Program-made: the position numbers and the translations under genes
Notes under the pieces: generated by a model
What the model was told of the DNA's origin: nothing
Seen by the model: only the letters and a program-made list of their open reading frames with translations
Database searches by the model: none
NCBI GenBank assembly: GCA_032622095.1
Contig: CP136061.1
Span: 26,166,991 to 26,230,990, forward strand
Direction: 5' to 3'
Origin: Siphonodentalium dalli
Taxonomy: Eukaryota > Mollusca > Scaphopoda > Gadilida > Siphonodentaliidae
Length of the DNA stretch: 64,000 nucleotides
Shown: positions 55,497 to 63,549 of the stretch, in pieces
Position numbering within the stretch: the first letter of the stretch is position 1
How the letters are laid out: every line of letters starts with the position of its first letter

Positions 55497-55512
55497 GGCC
55501 CTTTTCAGGGCC
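55497..55512 (+). terminator. Histone-type 3' stem-loop
   Basis: GGCCCTTTTCAGGGCC with the 5' flank AAAAAC and 3' flank ACCCACA, the full consensus. Downstream CCCCAAAAAGGTTACTC matches the element after 54040. Confidence 0.9.
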
Positions 55513-55588
55513 ACCCACATTCCCCAAAAAGGTTACTCTTTCATAGCTGAAAAAAACAAAACAAAACACGATTGTTCAATTCATAATT

Positions 55589-55594
55589 TATTCA
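55589..55594 (-). terminator. Polyadenylation signal AATAAA (minus strand)
   Basis: TTTATT on the plus strand about 30 bp past the stop of the zinc-knuckle gene. That gene lacks a histone-type stem-loop, which contrasts with its neighbour at 55128. Confidence 0.6.
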
Positions 55595-55623
55595 CAATAT
55601 AATTTTCAAATGTTTGTATCGAT

Positions 55624-56199
55624 TCATTTATCTGTTTTTGGAATGTAGAATTGTCTCAGCTTCTTTTTCTTGGAAGTTTTCTTGGAATTTTCAAAATCTG
55701 GATGCTTATCTTCAGATTTGTTCTGTGAATCATTCGTAGGATCAACAGGTCGGGGTTGTTTGAAAACATCTGATGTTGTAGACATCTCTTCAGTTTTGAT
55801 AACTGCATTTTGTTCTTGTATTGTTACTGCTTGTAGACTTTTTTGTATAGTTTTCACATTTTTTTTGTCGTCGAAATCTGTTTTACATTGGAAGGACCAA
55901 TGGGAGTCTTGTCCGCATTTGTAACAGTAACCATATGGTGGTTTCCAATTTTTATCAGCTTTGTTTTTCTCTTTTTTCTCTTGCCATTGCATTTTGTTAC
56001 AAAATTTAAACAAATCAGTAGAGATCTGTCTCAATTCGACAAGATTATCTTGAATTTTTCTAGTCTGTAGTAGTGTAGATTCTTCTTTATGCAGCTCAAT
56101 ATAGCTCTCTTCAATAACTGCAGGCCTTGGTCTTTTTCTAACAATATCTTCTTCGCTGGCGGAGTCGTCTGAAACAGGTCTTTTGATTCTCTTAAACAT
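55624..56199 (-). CDS. CCHC zinc-knuckle protein sharing its N-terminus with the polymerase
   Basis: A 191-residue basic protein. Residues 1-32 are identical to the first 32 of the divergent polymerase (56410) and carry KRIKRP and RKRPRP, a bipartite nuclear-localisation-like pattern with an acidic spacer. Residues ~33-70 look helical (QTRKIQDNLVELRQISTDLF). A CX2CX4HX4C knuckle follows (CYKCGQDSHWSFQC, ~92-105), then a long polar tail ending in KKTSKKKKLRQFYIPK. A single-strand nucleic-acid-binding role is likely, by analogy with retroviral and host zinc knuckles. Its promoter is the palindrome at 56104-56505. There is no counterpart in Polinton-1. Confidence 0.85.
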   Translation of the reverse strand: MFKRIKRPVSDDSASEEDIVRKRPRPAVIEESYIELHKEESTLLQTRKIQDNLVELRQISTDLFKFCNKMQWQEKKEKNKADKNWKPPYGYCYKCGQDSHWSFQCKTDFDDKKNVKTIQKSLQAVTIQEQNAVIKTEEMSTTSDVFKQPRPVDPTNDSQNKSEDKHPDFENSKKTSKKKKLRQFYIPKTDK

Positions 56200-56505
56200 T
56201 TTTGTCTTGAGTTTTTGTCAGCAAAAAATATTGCGACTGGCTTCTTCGGAGTTGAAGTGTAAAGTGTATAATTACACAATTTTAACACCTGCTTTTATAG
56301 CAGTGACTGCTATAAAAGCAAGTGTAAAATTGTGTAATTATACACTTTACACTTCAACTCCGAAGAAGCCAGTCGCAATATTTTTTGCTGACAAAAACTC
56401 AAGACAAAAATGTTTAAGAGAATCAAAAGACCTGTTTCAGACGACTCCGCCAGCGAAGAAGATATTGTTAGAAAAAGACCAAGGCCTGCAGTTATTGAAG
56501 AGAGC
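56104..56505. repeat. Palindromic divergent promoter with shared first 32 codons
   Basis: An inverted duplication centred at ~56304. Each ~200-bp arm contains, from centre outward: GCTATAAAAGC (TATA box), the leader ending GACAAAAACTCAAGACAAAA, the ATG, and 96 bp of coding sequence. The arms differ by only about one substitution and one base indel near 56285. Identity stops exactly after codon 32 on both sides, where the tails diverge. The right arm starts the polymerase and the left arm starts the zinc-knuckle gene. Confidence 0.93.
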
Positions 56506-59500
56506 GAAATGGAAACTGATGAGGCAGAAAGTGAAGAGAGCGATATGGAAACTGATGAGGCAGAAAGTGAAGAGAGCGATATGGAAACTGATGAGGCAGA
56601 AAGTGAAGAGAGCGATATGGAAACTGATGGAGGCGAAAGTGAAGAAAGTTCTAGTGATGGTCAGATTGGACGCGGTCGAAGACAGAATAGAGAAATTGGT
56701 GGGAAGAGAAAGAGAAGTCTGGCTAGAGAGCGTGTTGTGTTCAATCCAACAAAATATTTCAAATTGGAGCTGAACTCGGAGAAATTTTCCAGAAAATTTA
56801 AATCAGCATCACGACAATTTGGTGTGAAATTCGAGAAATTTACAGATCCAATCGAAAACATTCCAGAGATATTTGAGAAGTTGACAGAAGAATTGAAACA
56901 GAAATGTTCAGCAAATGAGAAGACAAGAATCAGAGTTACGATAAATCATCCAGGACTTGATATGAACATTTTCATTCCATTCACAAAAGCCAGTGAATTG
57001 AATGGTGAGACACTCATGGATAATATTCAAAATGTGGTTCAATCAAATGCAGACTTTACAATTCATGACGGTGCACTCAATTTCGAAATCTTCGTTACAG
57101 ATATTCCGGAAGGTGGTACACGACACTCACTACATTATGGACCATTTGCAGACAAGAACAAGCTTACAAAAGTGAAAAGAAGTATTGTCCGGATTGAAAA
57201 TGCTGATGATGTTATGTGTATGGCAAGATCTATTGTCGTCGGAATGTGTAAGGCAGATAGTGATGGATCTGCGTGCTGGTCAAAGAAATGGAAAAGAATA
57301 AGACAATCAATATACACAGCACAAACAGATACAGCAAAAAATCTACTCAACCGTGCTGGTATTCCACACGATACAGTTTGCAGTATCAATGAGTTCCACA
57401 AGATTCAAGAAATATTGTATCCAGAATATGTTGTGAAAATTCACAATGAATTTGCTGGCGCTGGATTTCTATTTGAACCTGCAGAAATGTGTTCGAAGAG
57501 CAAATGTGTACACATCTACTACAACAACAATCACTTCGACACCATAACATCAATCAAAGGATTTCTAGGCACCAGCTACTACTGCGAATTCTGTGACATT
57601 GGATTCAAAAGTCGTGGCGATCATCGATGCAGATTTGTTTGTGCATGCTGGTCATTGACACAGTGTAATTTCACAAATTTGGTGAAGTGTAGAACGTGTC
57701 GACGATCATTCAGAAGTAAATCTTGTTTCGACAACCATTTGAAGACGGAAGGAAAACAGAAAAGAAAAATATGTGATTTGGTTCAACTATGCAACATTTG
57801 TGATGAAGAATTTCTCATCAATAAATCAAACAGACATATATGTGCGGGGTTGAAGAAATGCAAACATTGCAAAGAAATCGTTGAAGCAGATCACAGGTGC
57901 TACATTCCAAAATATGAATCACCGGAAAAGAAACCTGCAAAGATTCCATATGTATTCTTTGACTTTGAATGCAGACAAGACACAGGTGTTCATATTCCAA
58001 ACTTCTGTGTTGCACATACCGCTTGTGGAGATTGCATGTGCAAACCAATCGAAGAAAAATGTGAAACATGCGGACCGGATTCCAGAGAATTTGTATTCAA
58101 GGGTGACAACGTTTTAACAGACTTCACAAACTGGTTATTCCATCAAGATCACAAAGGATGTGTTGCAATAGCACATAATGCTCAGGGGTACGATGCACAG
58201 TTTCTACTTCAAGCACTCATACAAAGTGGAATTCATAAACCAGAACTGATCATGAATGGAAACAAAATTCTCAGTTTAAAATGCAACAGCGTGAAAGTTA
58301 TTGATTCTCTGAGTTTTCTGATGATGCCGCTTTCAAAATTTCCACAAACTTTTCAGCTGAATGAGATGGCAAAAGGACACTTTCCACATTGGGCGAATTC
58401 ACCAAAGTTTCAAAATTACATTGGACATTACTTGGCTTCTGATTACTACAAACCAGACATGATGAGCGTGGAAAATCGAGAGAAATTCTTTGAATGGTAC
58501 AATGAGAAAATAGAAAATTATGCGATATTCAACTTCCAAGAAGAGATAGAGAAGTACTGCAAATCAGACGTGGATATTCTTCGCCGTGGATGTGGAAAAT
58601 TCAGGAAATACATATTGGAAACAGAACAGATTGACCCGTTCATTGAGTCAATAACATTGGCACAAGTTTGCAATTTGGCATGGAGGAAGAATTCAATGCC
58701 AGAGAAAACAATTGGAATCATTCCAGATGGTGGATACCCATGTGCTAAAAACTATTCCATGAAAGCGATACGTTGGCTTCAACATATATCATTGTCACGT
58801 ATGATAACAATCAAGCATGCTTTGAATGGAGGAGAAATCAAGATTGGTGGACACTACGTCGATGGATATGAGGAAGCCACAAGAACAGTTTTTGAGATGA
58901 ATGGGTGTCTGTTTCATGGATGTCCAAAATGTTACAACAACAGACAATACAAGAATCCCTATACGATGCTCACCATGGAAGAATTATATACAAGAACCCA
59001 ACAGAAGAAAGATGAACTGGAAAGTCTTGGTTACAGAGTTGAATCAATTTGGGAGCATCAGATCGACGAAAGAATGAAATCGGATGTGAAATTCAAACAA
59101 CAAATGGAATCTTTCTACAAACATCGAGACCCTATTTTGCCAAGAGAAGCATTGTTTGGTGGACGTACAAATGCCATCAAATTGTACGAGGAAATTGATC
59201 AAGATTCCACAAAAGAAATCAAGTTCATCGATGTGTGTTCGTTGTATCCATTTTGCAACAAATATAAATTCTACCCTGTTGGACATCCAGAAATTTTGAG
59301 CCAAGAGCAGATCGATCAAGAACACATTAGAGACTATGCGGGGCTTGTTAAATGTACAATTTTACCATCATCGAAATTGTATATTCCAGTTCTACCGATT
59401 CATTGTAACAAGAAAATGGTTTTTACTCTGTGCAACACTTGTGCCATCAATGAGAACGAGGCATGTAACCATTCAGAAGAAGATCGAGCTATAACCGGAG

Positions 59501-60483
59501 TGTGGACCACGCCAGAATTATTCAAAGCAATGGATGTTGGCTACAAAATACTTGATGTGTACCAAATTTGGCATTGGACAGATTGGACAGATGAAATATA
59601 CAAATCCTATATCGATAAACATCTAAAGATCAAACAGGAATGTAGTGGTTATCCATTTGGTGTTGAGACAGAAGAACAGAAACAAAAGTTTGTACAGGAT
59701 TATTATGCAGCTGAGGGTATAAATTTGGAGAACATCGAGAAGAATCCAGGAAAACGTCAAATATCTAAAATTATGATTAATTGTATATGGGGTAAGAATG
59801 CACAAAGAAATCTTATGTCAAAAACAGAGTATGTGGATAAACCATCACGTTATTTTGAATTGCTTACTAGTAACAATATAATTGTTCAAAATGTTACACT
59901 TCTTGATGGTGACAAATTCATTCTGGTAAATTATGTTGACATCTTAGATAATATTGAACCTCATCATTCAGCAAATGTTGTTGTTGCTTCTTTTGTTACA
60001 GCGTATGCAAGATTACAATTGTATAAAGTTTTAGAAAAACTTGGAGATAGAGTGCTGTATTTTGATACAGACAGCTGTATGTATGTCAGTGATCCATCAA
60101 AGAAGAACATCAAAACTATCGAAGGAAGATTGGGGAAATGGAGCGACGAACATCCAGATGCAAAGATTGTCAAATTTGTTGGACTTGGGCCAAAGAACTA
60201 CGGATATGAATACATCAAAGATGGGGTAAGATACACCAAATGTAAGGTAAAAGGTATCACTCTTGATTACAGCACAAGTCAAAAAGTTAATTTTGAAACA
60301 ATGGTACAATGTGTTAATGATCGTGAAAATTTCAAAACTGTTGTTGAGTATCCTTCCAGAATTAAAAGACAAAAGAACCATCAATTGATTAGTGAGTGTC
60401 AAACCAAAACTTTCAGATCGGTGTACACAAAACGAAAACTCGTCAATGGTATTCATACATACCCATACGGATGGAGATGTTGA
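56410..60483 (+). CDS. polB: Protein-primed DNA polymerase B, complete
   Basis: 1357 residues. Order: shared nuclear-localisation-like leader (1-32); four 12-residue acidic repeats of type METDEAESEES (33-80); N-terminal domain found in Polinton polymerases (to ~370); Cys/His zinc-binding clusters (~395-505); exonuclease motifs FFDFEC (D518), AHNAQGYDAQF and YCKSDVD; polymerase motifs DVCSLYP (D941), KIMINCIWG and FDTDS (D1219). All catalytic residues are present, so the enzyme should be functional in protein-primed replication in the nucleus. Similarity to the truncated Polinton-1 polymerase starts at residue ~333. It is followed 16 bp after its stop by the next start codon. Confidence 0.97.
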   Translation: MFKRIKRPVSDDSASEEDIVRKRPRPAVIEESEMETDEAESEESDMETDEAESEESDMETDEAESEESDMETDGGESEESSSDGQIGRGRRQNREIGGKRKRSLARERVVFNPTKYFKLELNSEKFSRKFKSASRQFGVKFEKFTDPIENIPEIFEKLTEELKQKCSANEKTRIRVTINHPGLDMNIFIPFTKASELNGETLMDNIQNVVQSNADFTIHDGALNFEIFVTDIPEGGTRHSLHYGPFADKNKLTKVKRSIVRIENADDVMCMARSIVVGMCKADSDGSACWSKKWKRIRQSIYTAQTDTAKNLLNRAGIPHDTVCSINEFHKIQEILYPEYVVKIHNEFAGAGFLFEPAEMCSKSKCVHIYYNNNHFDTITSIKGFLGTSYYCEFCDIGFKSRGDHRCRFVCACWSLTQCNFTNLVKCRTCRRSFRSKSCFDNHLKTEGKQKRKICDLVQLCNICDEEFLINKSNRHICAGLKKCKHCKEIVEADHRCYIPKYESPEKKPAKIPYVFFDFECRQDTGVHIPNFCVAHTACGDCMCKPIEEKCETCGPDSREFVFKGDNVLTDFTNWLFHQDHKGCVAIAHNAQGYDAQFLLQALIQSGIHKPELIMNGNKILSLKCNSVKVIDSLSFLMMPLSKFPQTFQLNEMAKGHFPHWANSPKFQNYIGHYLASDYYKPDMMSVENREKFFEWYNEKIENYAIFNFQEEIEKYCKSDVDILRRGCGKFRKYILETEQIDPFIESITLAQVCNLAWRKNSMPEKTIGIIPDGGYPCAKNYSMKAIRWLQHISLSRMITIKHALNGGEIKIGGHYVDGYEEATRTVFEMNGCLFHGCPKCYNNRQYKNPYTMLTMEELYTRTQQKKDELESLGYRVESIWEHQIDERMKSDVKFKQQMESFYKHRDPILPREALFGGRTNAIKLYEEIDQDSTKEIKFIDVCSLYPFCNKYKFYPVGHPEILSQEQIDQEHIRDYAGLVKCTILPSSKLYIPVLPIHCNKKMVFTLCNTCAINENEACNHSEEDRAITGVWTTPELFKAMDVGYKILDVYQIWHWTDWTDEIYKSYIDKHLKIKQECSGYPFGVETEEQKQKFVQDYYAAEGINLENIEKNPGKRQISKIMINCIWGKNAQRNLMSKTEYVDKPSRYFELLTSNNIIVQNVTLLDGDKFILVNYVDILDNIEPHHSANVVVASFVTAYARLQLYKVLEKLGDRVLYFDTDSCMYVSDPSKKNIKTIEGRLGKWSDEHPDAKIVKFVGLGPKNYGYEYIKDGVRYTKCKVKGITLDYSTSQKVNFETMVQCVNDRENFKTVVEYPSRIKRQKNHQLISECQTKTFRSVYTKRKLVNGIHTYPYGWRC
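56506..56649 (+). repeat. Four 36-bp tandem repeats in the polymerase gene
   Basis: Unit GAAATGGAAACTGATGAGGC plus GAAAGTGAAGAGAGC-type continuation encodes the 12-residue acidic repeat. Copies 1-3 are near identical and copy 4 is diverged. The array begins exactly where the palindrome ends. Confidence 0.9.
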
Positions 60484-60499
60484 GTCATTTCATGTCAAG

Positions 60500-61096
60500 A
60501 TGTTGGCAGGAGTAGTACCTCCAGAAATTGCTGAGAAGATTTATGGATATTTGGTGGCACAGTCAACGCTTATTCCAGAGATAAAGAAGGAATTACAAGA
60601 AGTCTGGTTTGAAAGAGAAAAGAAAGCAATACTACGATGCTGTGATGTCGGCGAATGTTTACAGAGATTGGCCTATCTTGAGTCAAGTATATCTTCTCAT
60701 TTCTCTCAAAAATATATTGAATCATTTATTAAATTCAAAACATTTTTTCTCATTGAAAAAATATCTGATTTTTGGACATTTGGTGCTGATCAACACCATT
60801 TAGATATAGATTTAGGAACTTTTGATGAACATGACTATATTCATTATACAAAGTATGATGATCATTTACCTCTTGATGGGGGAACTTTTGAATCAGTTCC
60901 TAGGATCTATGGGTATTTGTTAACAAAAAAAATGTCAACATATGCAAAAATTAAAAACATTTTGGGGGATGATTTTTTTATTTACAGAACAAAGCACAGA
61001 AGAATAGAAGACTATGATGATTGGATTATTGAAATGTATGGAAATATTTACAGCTTTGGAGATTTCGGTTTAAAAACTAAATTCACACGTCGTTAA
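60500..61096 (+). CDS. F-box-like protein preceding the packaging ATPase
   Basis: 198 residues from the ATG at 60500. The N-terminus GVVPPEIAEKIYGYLVAQ follows the F-box pattern LPxEixxKIxxyL. The rest is helical and acidic, with a repeated (R)IYGYL element (residues ~139-143). It is homologous to residues 1-186 of the Polinton-1 fused ORF. F-box proteins normally recruit substrates to SCF ubiquitin ligases through SKP1, so this could be a host-manipulation protein; only the first ~20 residues support it. A longer in-frame extension to 60392 overlaps the polymerase and is unlikely. Confidence 0.75.
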   Translation: MLAGVVPPEIAEKIYGYLVAQSTLIPEIKKELQEVWFEREKKAILRCCDVGECLQRLAYLESSISSHFSQKYIESFIKFKTFFLIEKISDFWTFGADQHHLDIDLGTFDEHDYIHYTKYDDHLPLDGGTFESVPRIYGYLLTKKMSTYAKIKNILGDDFFIYRTKHRRIEDYDDWIIEMYGNIYSFGDFGLKTKFTRR

Positions 61097-61129
61097 GTTC
61101 ACTCTCTGATTAGACATCAAAGTGACAAC

Positions 61130-61780
61130 ATGGAAGAATCTTTACTTTTCCAACATCCGTGTAATTTCTTTATCAGCGGACCTAGTGGATCAGGTAAAAC
61201 AGAATTTGTTAAAAAAGTTATTGAATTTAAACACGATTTATTCCAAACACCACCAAAGAAAATAGTTTGGTGTTACAAAGAATGGCAAGACACATACAAT
61301 CGTATAAAAGAAATTGATAACGTTAAGTTTATCGATGGTATTCCAGACGATGATGAGGAAATTGTATCAGATAAATCATTTCCTCATCTTGTTGTTTTCG
61401 ATGACATGATGGGGGAACAAGATGAAGACAAAATAATGCTTTGGTTTACTAGAAAAGGTCATCATCGAAATGCTTCAATAATTTACATTACTCAAAACAT
61501 GTTCCAAAAATCAAAAAGTAGCAGAACTATAAGTTTGAATGCACACTACATGGTTTTATTTCAAAGCGTTCGAGATAAAAATCAAATAAAAGTTTTGGCT
61601 CATCAAATGCAAACCAATCATTTGAAACAAGCATACGAAGATGCAACTTCAATAAATCATGGATATATTTTAGTAGATTTTCATCCTAGAACAGAAAATT
61701 ATTTGCGAATTAGAACTGATATTTTCCATAAATGGTTGACAGCTAATGACCGAGGTCCTGTCATATATTCAAAAGTATAA
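61130..61780 (+). CDS. A32-type DNA-packaging ATPase
   Basis: 216 residues. Walker A GPSGSGKT (residues ~18-25), Walker B LVVFDDMMG (~91-99), then FTRKGHHRNASIIYITQN with the conserved post-Walker Gln/Asn, and YILVDFHPRTENYLRIRTDI at the end. This is the FtsK/HerA-superfamily ATPase of Polintons and related viruses that packages DNA into capsids. It starts 33 bp after the upstream stop and, unlike in Polinton-1, is a separate protein. All motifs are intact. Confidence 0.96.
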   Translation: MEESLLFQHPCNFFISGPSGSGKTEFVKKVIEFKHDLFQTPPKKIVWCYKEWQDTYNRIKEIDNVKFIDGIPDDDEEIVSDKSFPHLVVFDDMMGEQDEDKIMLWFTRKGHHRNASIIYITQNMFQKSKSSRTISLNAHYMVLFQSVRDKNQIKVLAHQMQTNHLKQAYEDATSINHGYILVDFHPRTENYLRIRTDIFHKWLTANDRGPVIYSKV

Positions 61781-61814
61781 ATTCAGTTGTTGTTATTTTT
61801 TTCATTTTAGAACC

Positions 61815-62402
61815 ATGTCGTCCACCGAGATGTTTAGTCGTGATGAACTGTCACAAATTATAAATTTCTTCACTTTTGCAGCTGAATTATTTCTTGAAAA
61901 TGATTGGAAATTACCATCACAGACAAAAAAGTTTTTTCAGAGAAATAAAAATGTTCTTAAAAAAATCTCTGATCGATCAACTGATATGGAAACAAAACGC
62001 AAATTAATTTTACAACGAGGTGGTAGTGGGTTTCTTGGAGGAGTTTTAATTAGAAGTCTTTTGAAAAATTCATTTGAACAAACTGGTAGACAATCTAAAA
62101 GTAAATCAAAGGTTTCTCCAAAACGTTCAAAGATTACTCGGAAGCAAACACAACAAAGAGGTAATCAAAAAGAATCTAAACGTAAAACAAAGCTTTCTCT
62201 AAATCATTCAAAGTTTACACCGATGCAAACTCAACAAAATCAACATTCTAAATTTACACCTATACCTTCTCAGCAGAACCCTCAACATCAACCGTTACAA
62301 AAAAAACCAGTTATTGATCTTGAATTTTCAAAATTTATGCCGTTGTCTGATGCATCGAAATCTGCATTCGAAGCTTTAGAATGGTTCAATCCGAAAAGAT
62401 AA
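61815..62402 (+). CDS. Basic virion protein with GGSGFLGG hydrophobic segment (PX-like)
   Basis: 195 residues from the ATG at 61815. A helical N-terminus (MFSRDELSQIINFFTFAAEL) is followed by a Lys-rich stretch and LQRGGSGFLGGVLIRSLLK (~75-93). A long basic Ser/Thr/Gln tail has repeats of the type HSKFTPMQTQQ. It ends FEALEWFNPKR. It is orthologous to the pseudogene at 21228-23207. The Arg-Gly-Gly/hydrophobic element is the hallmark of small Polinton virion proteins likened to adenovirus pX. The upstream in-frame ATG at 61746 overlaps the ATPase gene and was not chosen. Confidence 0.82.
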   Translation: MSSTEMFSRDELSQIINFFTFAAELFLENDWKLPSQTKKFFQRNKNVLKKISDRSTDMETKRKLILQRGGSGFLGGVLIRSLLKNSFEQTGRQSKSKSKVSPKRSKITRKQTQQRGNQKESKRKTKLSLNHSKFTPMQTQQNQHSKFTPIPSQQNPQHQPLQKKPVIDLEFSKFMPLSDASKSAFEALEWFNPKR

Positions 62403-62458
62403 AAGATGAAACATATAATTTTTCTGCTCATTTTGAGACAACTACTTAGACTGTGAAG

Positions 62459-62821
62459 ATGCCTTCAAAAACTAAGAGCCGGAAAGCACCGCTGATAAAA
62501 AAATATTGTGAGTTGATTGTTGCAATGAGTAAAGTTCCATCTGCATATAAAAAGAAAATGATCAACGATGCTCCGAAACAAGTGATGGATTGCATTTCAG
62601 AATGTTGTCAAAATCTTTTAAAAGGTAATGTAAAACTGAATGAAGCTCAGAACCGCAAGTTACATTCGAAGCGTAAACATATCAGATATCTTGCAGACAA
62701 GAACAAACCTTTGCAACAAAAGAAGAAAATTTTGAATCAAAAAGGTGGCTTTTTACCATTATTATTTCTTGCTCCATTGATTAGCAAAACATTAGGTGCA
62801 GTTGTTAAAAATATTTTGTAA
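62459..62821 (+). CDS. Small basic virion protein with hydrophobic Gly-rich tail
   Basis: 120 residues, orthologous to 23244-23585: the Lys-rich helical body with APKQVMDCISECCQNLLKGN and the tail KGGFLPLLFLAPLISKTLGA. It could be processed by the element's protease and act in membrane disruption or DNA condensation, as for adenovirus VI and pX; that is by analogy of size, charge and tail. It lies between two other conserved small genes in the same order as Polinton-1. Confidence 0.85.
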   Translation: MPSKTKSRKAPLIKKYCELIVAMSKVPSAYKKKMINDAPKQVMDCISECCQNLLKGNVKLNEAQNRKLHSKRKHIRYLADKNKPLQQKKKILNQKGGFLPLLFLAPLISKTLGAVVKNIL

Positions 62822-62841
62822 AAACTAAATCTCAAATAAAT

Positions 62842-63549
62842 ATGAAGAAAATGGTTATTGTACCATTCAGAATGTTGGAAGATTTCAAACAATGGGAAAT
62901 GTCAGAAATGAATAAACCTCAATTACCTCCTGATCCTGCAATTTCAAATGTTTCAGATTCTTACAAAGAATTGAAATCAGTTTATGATAAAAATATTTCT
63001 GAATCAGAAAAGTCACAGTTATTTGGAGAAAATTTGTACAAATTGAAAACTTCACAAAAATCTTTAAATTCAAAATTCAGATTACCTGAACAAAAGTTAT
63101 CTGAAAACTTTGGGAAAATGAGTGACCATATATTGGAAAGTGTGCCATCTAAATTTCGTGGTAAAGCACAACAAATTTTATCATTGTTGTCAACTAATCC
63201 TAAACTTAGATGGGATGATCGTGGACAATTAATTTATGGAACAGAAACAGTTACTGGATCAAATATAATTGATTTGATAAACGATGTTGTTCGTCACCGA
63301 AAAGGTTTTAACCCAGTTGGTTATGAAACATTCCTACGTGGATTGGGGGAACTTAATATACCACAAGATTATGTAGGTAACAGGGATCGATGGCTGTGGA
63401 TGCAAAGACATTTAAAAGGTCACACTGGTGATGAGTTTCATACACCTCATGCAACTCCTATCAGTGGCAAGTCAAGAAAACGTTCAGTTGATATTTTAAC
63501 ACCAGAAACCAGAAAAACTATTTTGAAAGGATGGTCCTCACTTACATAA
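62842..63549 (+). CDS. Conserved Polinton protein of unknown function (VPFRML family)
   Basis: 235 residues starting MKKMVIVPFRML. Orthologous to 23597-24328, with the conserved SVPSKFRGKAQQILSLLSTN, GSNIIDLINDVVRHRKGFNP and NIPQDYVGNRDRWLWMQR segments. It ends 19 bp inside the integrase start. The two copies align throughout, with the middle and the VGNR(N/D)RWLW motif most conserved, which suggests a structured C-terminal domain. Function unknown to me. Confidence 0.85.
   Translation: MKKMVIVPFRMLEDFKQWEMSEMNKPQLPPDPAISNVSDSYKELKSVYDKNISESEKSQLFGENLYKLKTSQKSLNSKFRLPEQKLSENFGKMSDHILESVPSKFRGKAQQILSLLSTNPKLRWDDRGQLIYGTETVTGSNIIDLINDVVRHRKGFNPVGYETFLRGLGELNIPQDYVGNRDRWLWMQRHLKGHTGDEFHTPHATPISGKSRKRSVDILTPETRKTILKGWSSLT

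Noticed and set aside
15961-55512. The hairpins read as bacterial intrinsic terminators
   Set aside because: The surrounding DNA has spliced animal exons and Polintons; the T-run rule is not met, while loop, stem length and flanks match histone mRNAs.
56183-56773. 196-codon frame overlapping the polymerase start
   Set aside because: Shadow of the palindrome and acidic repeats in another frame.
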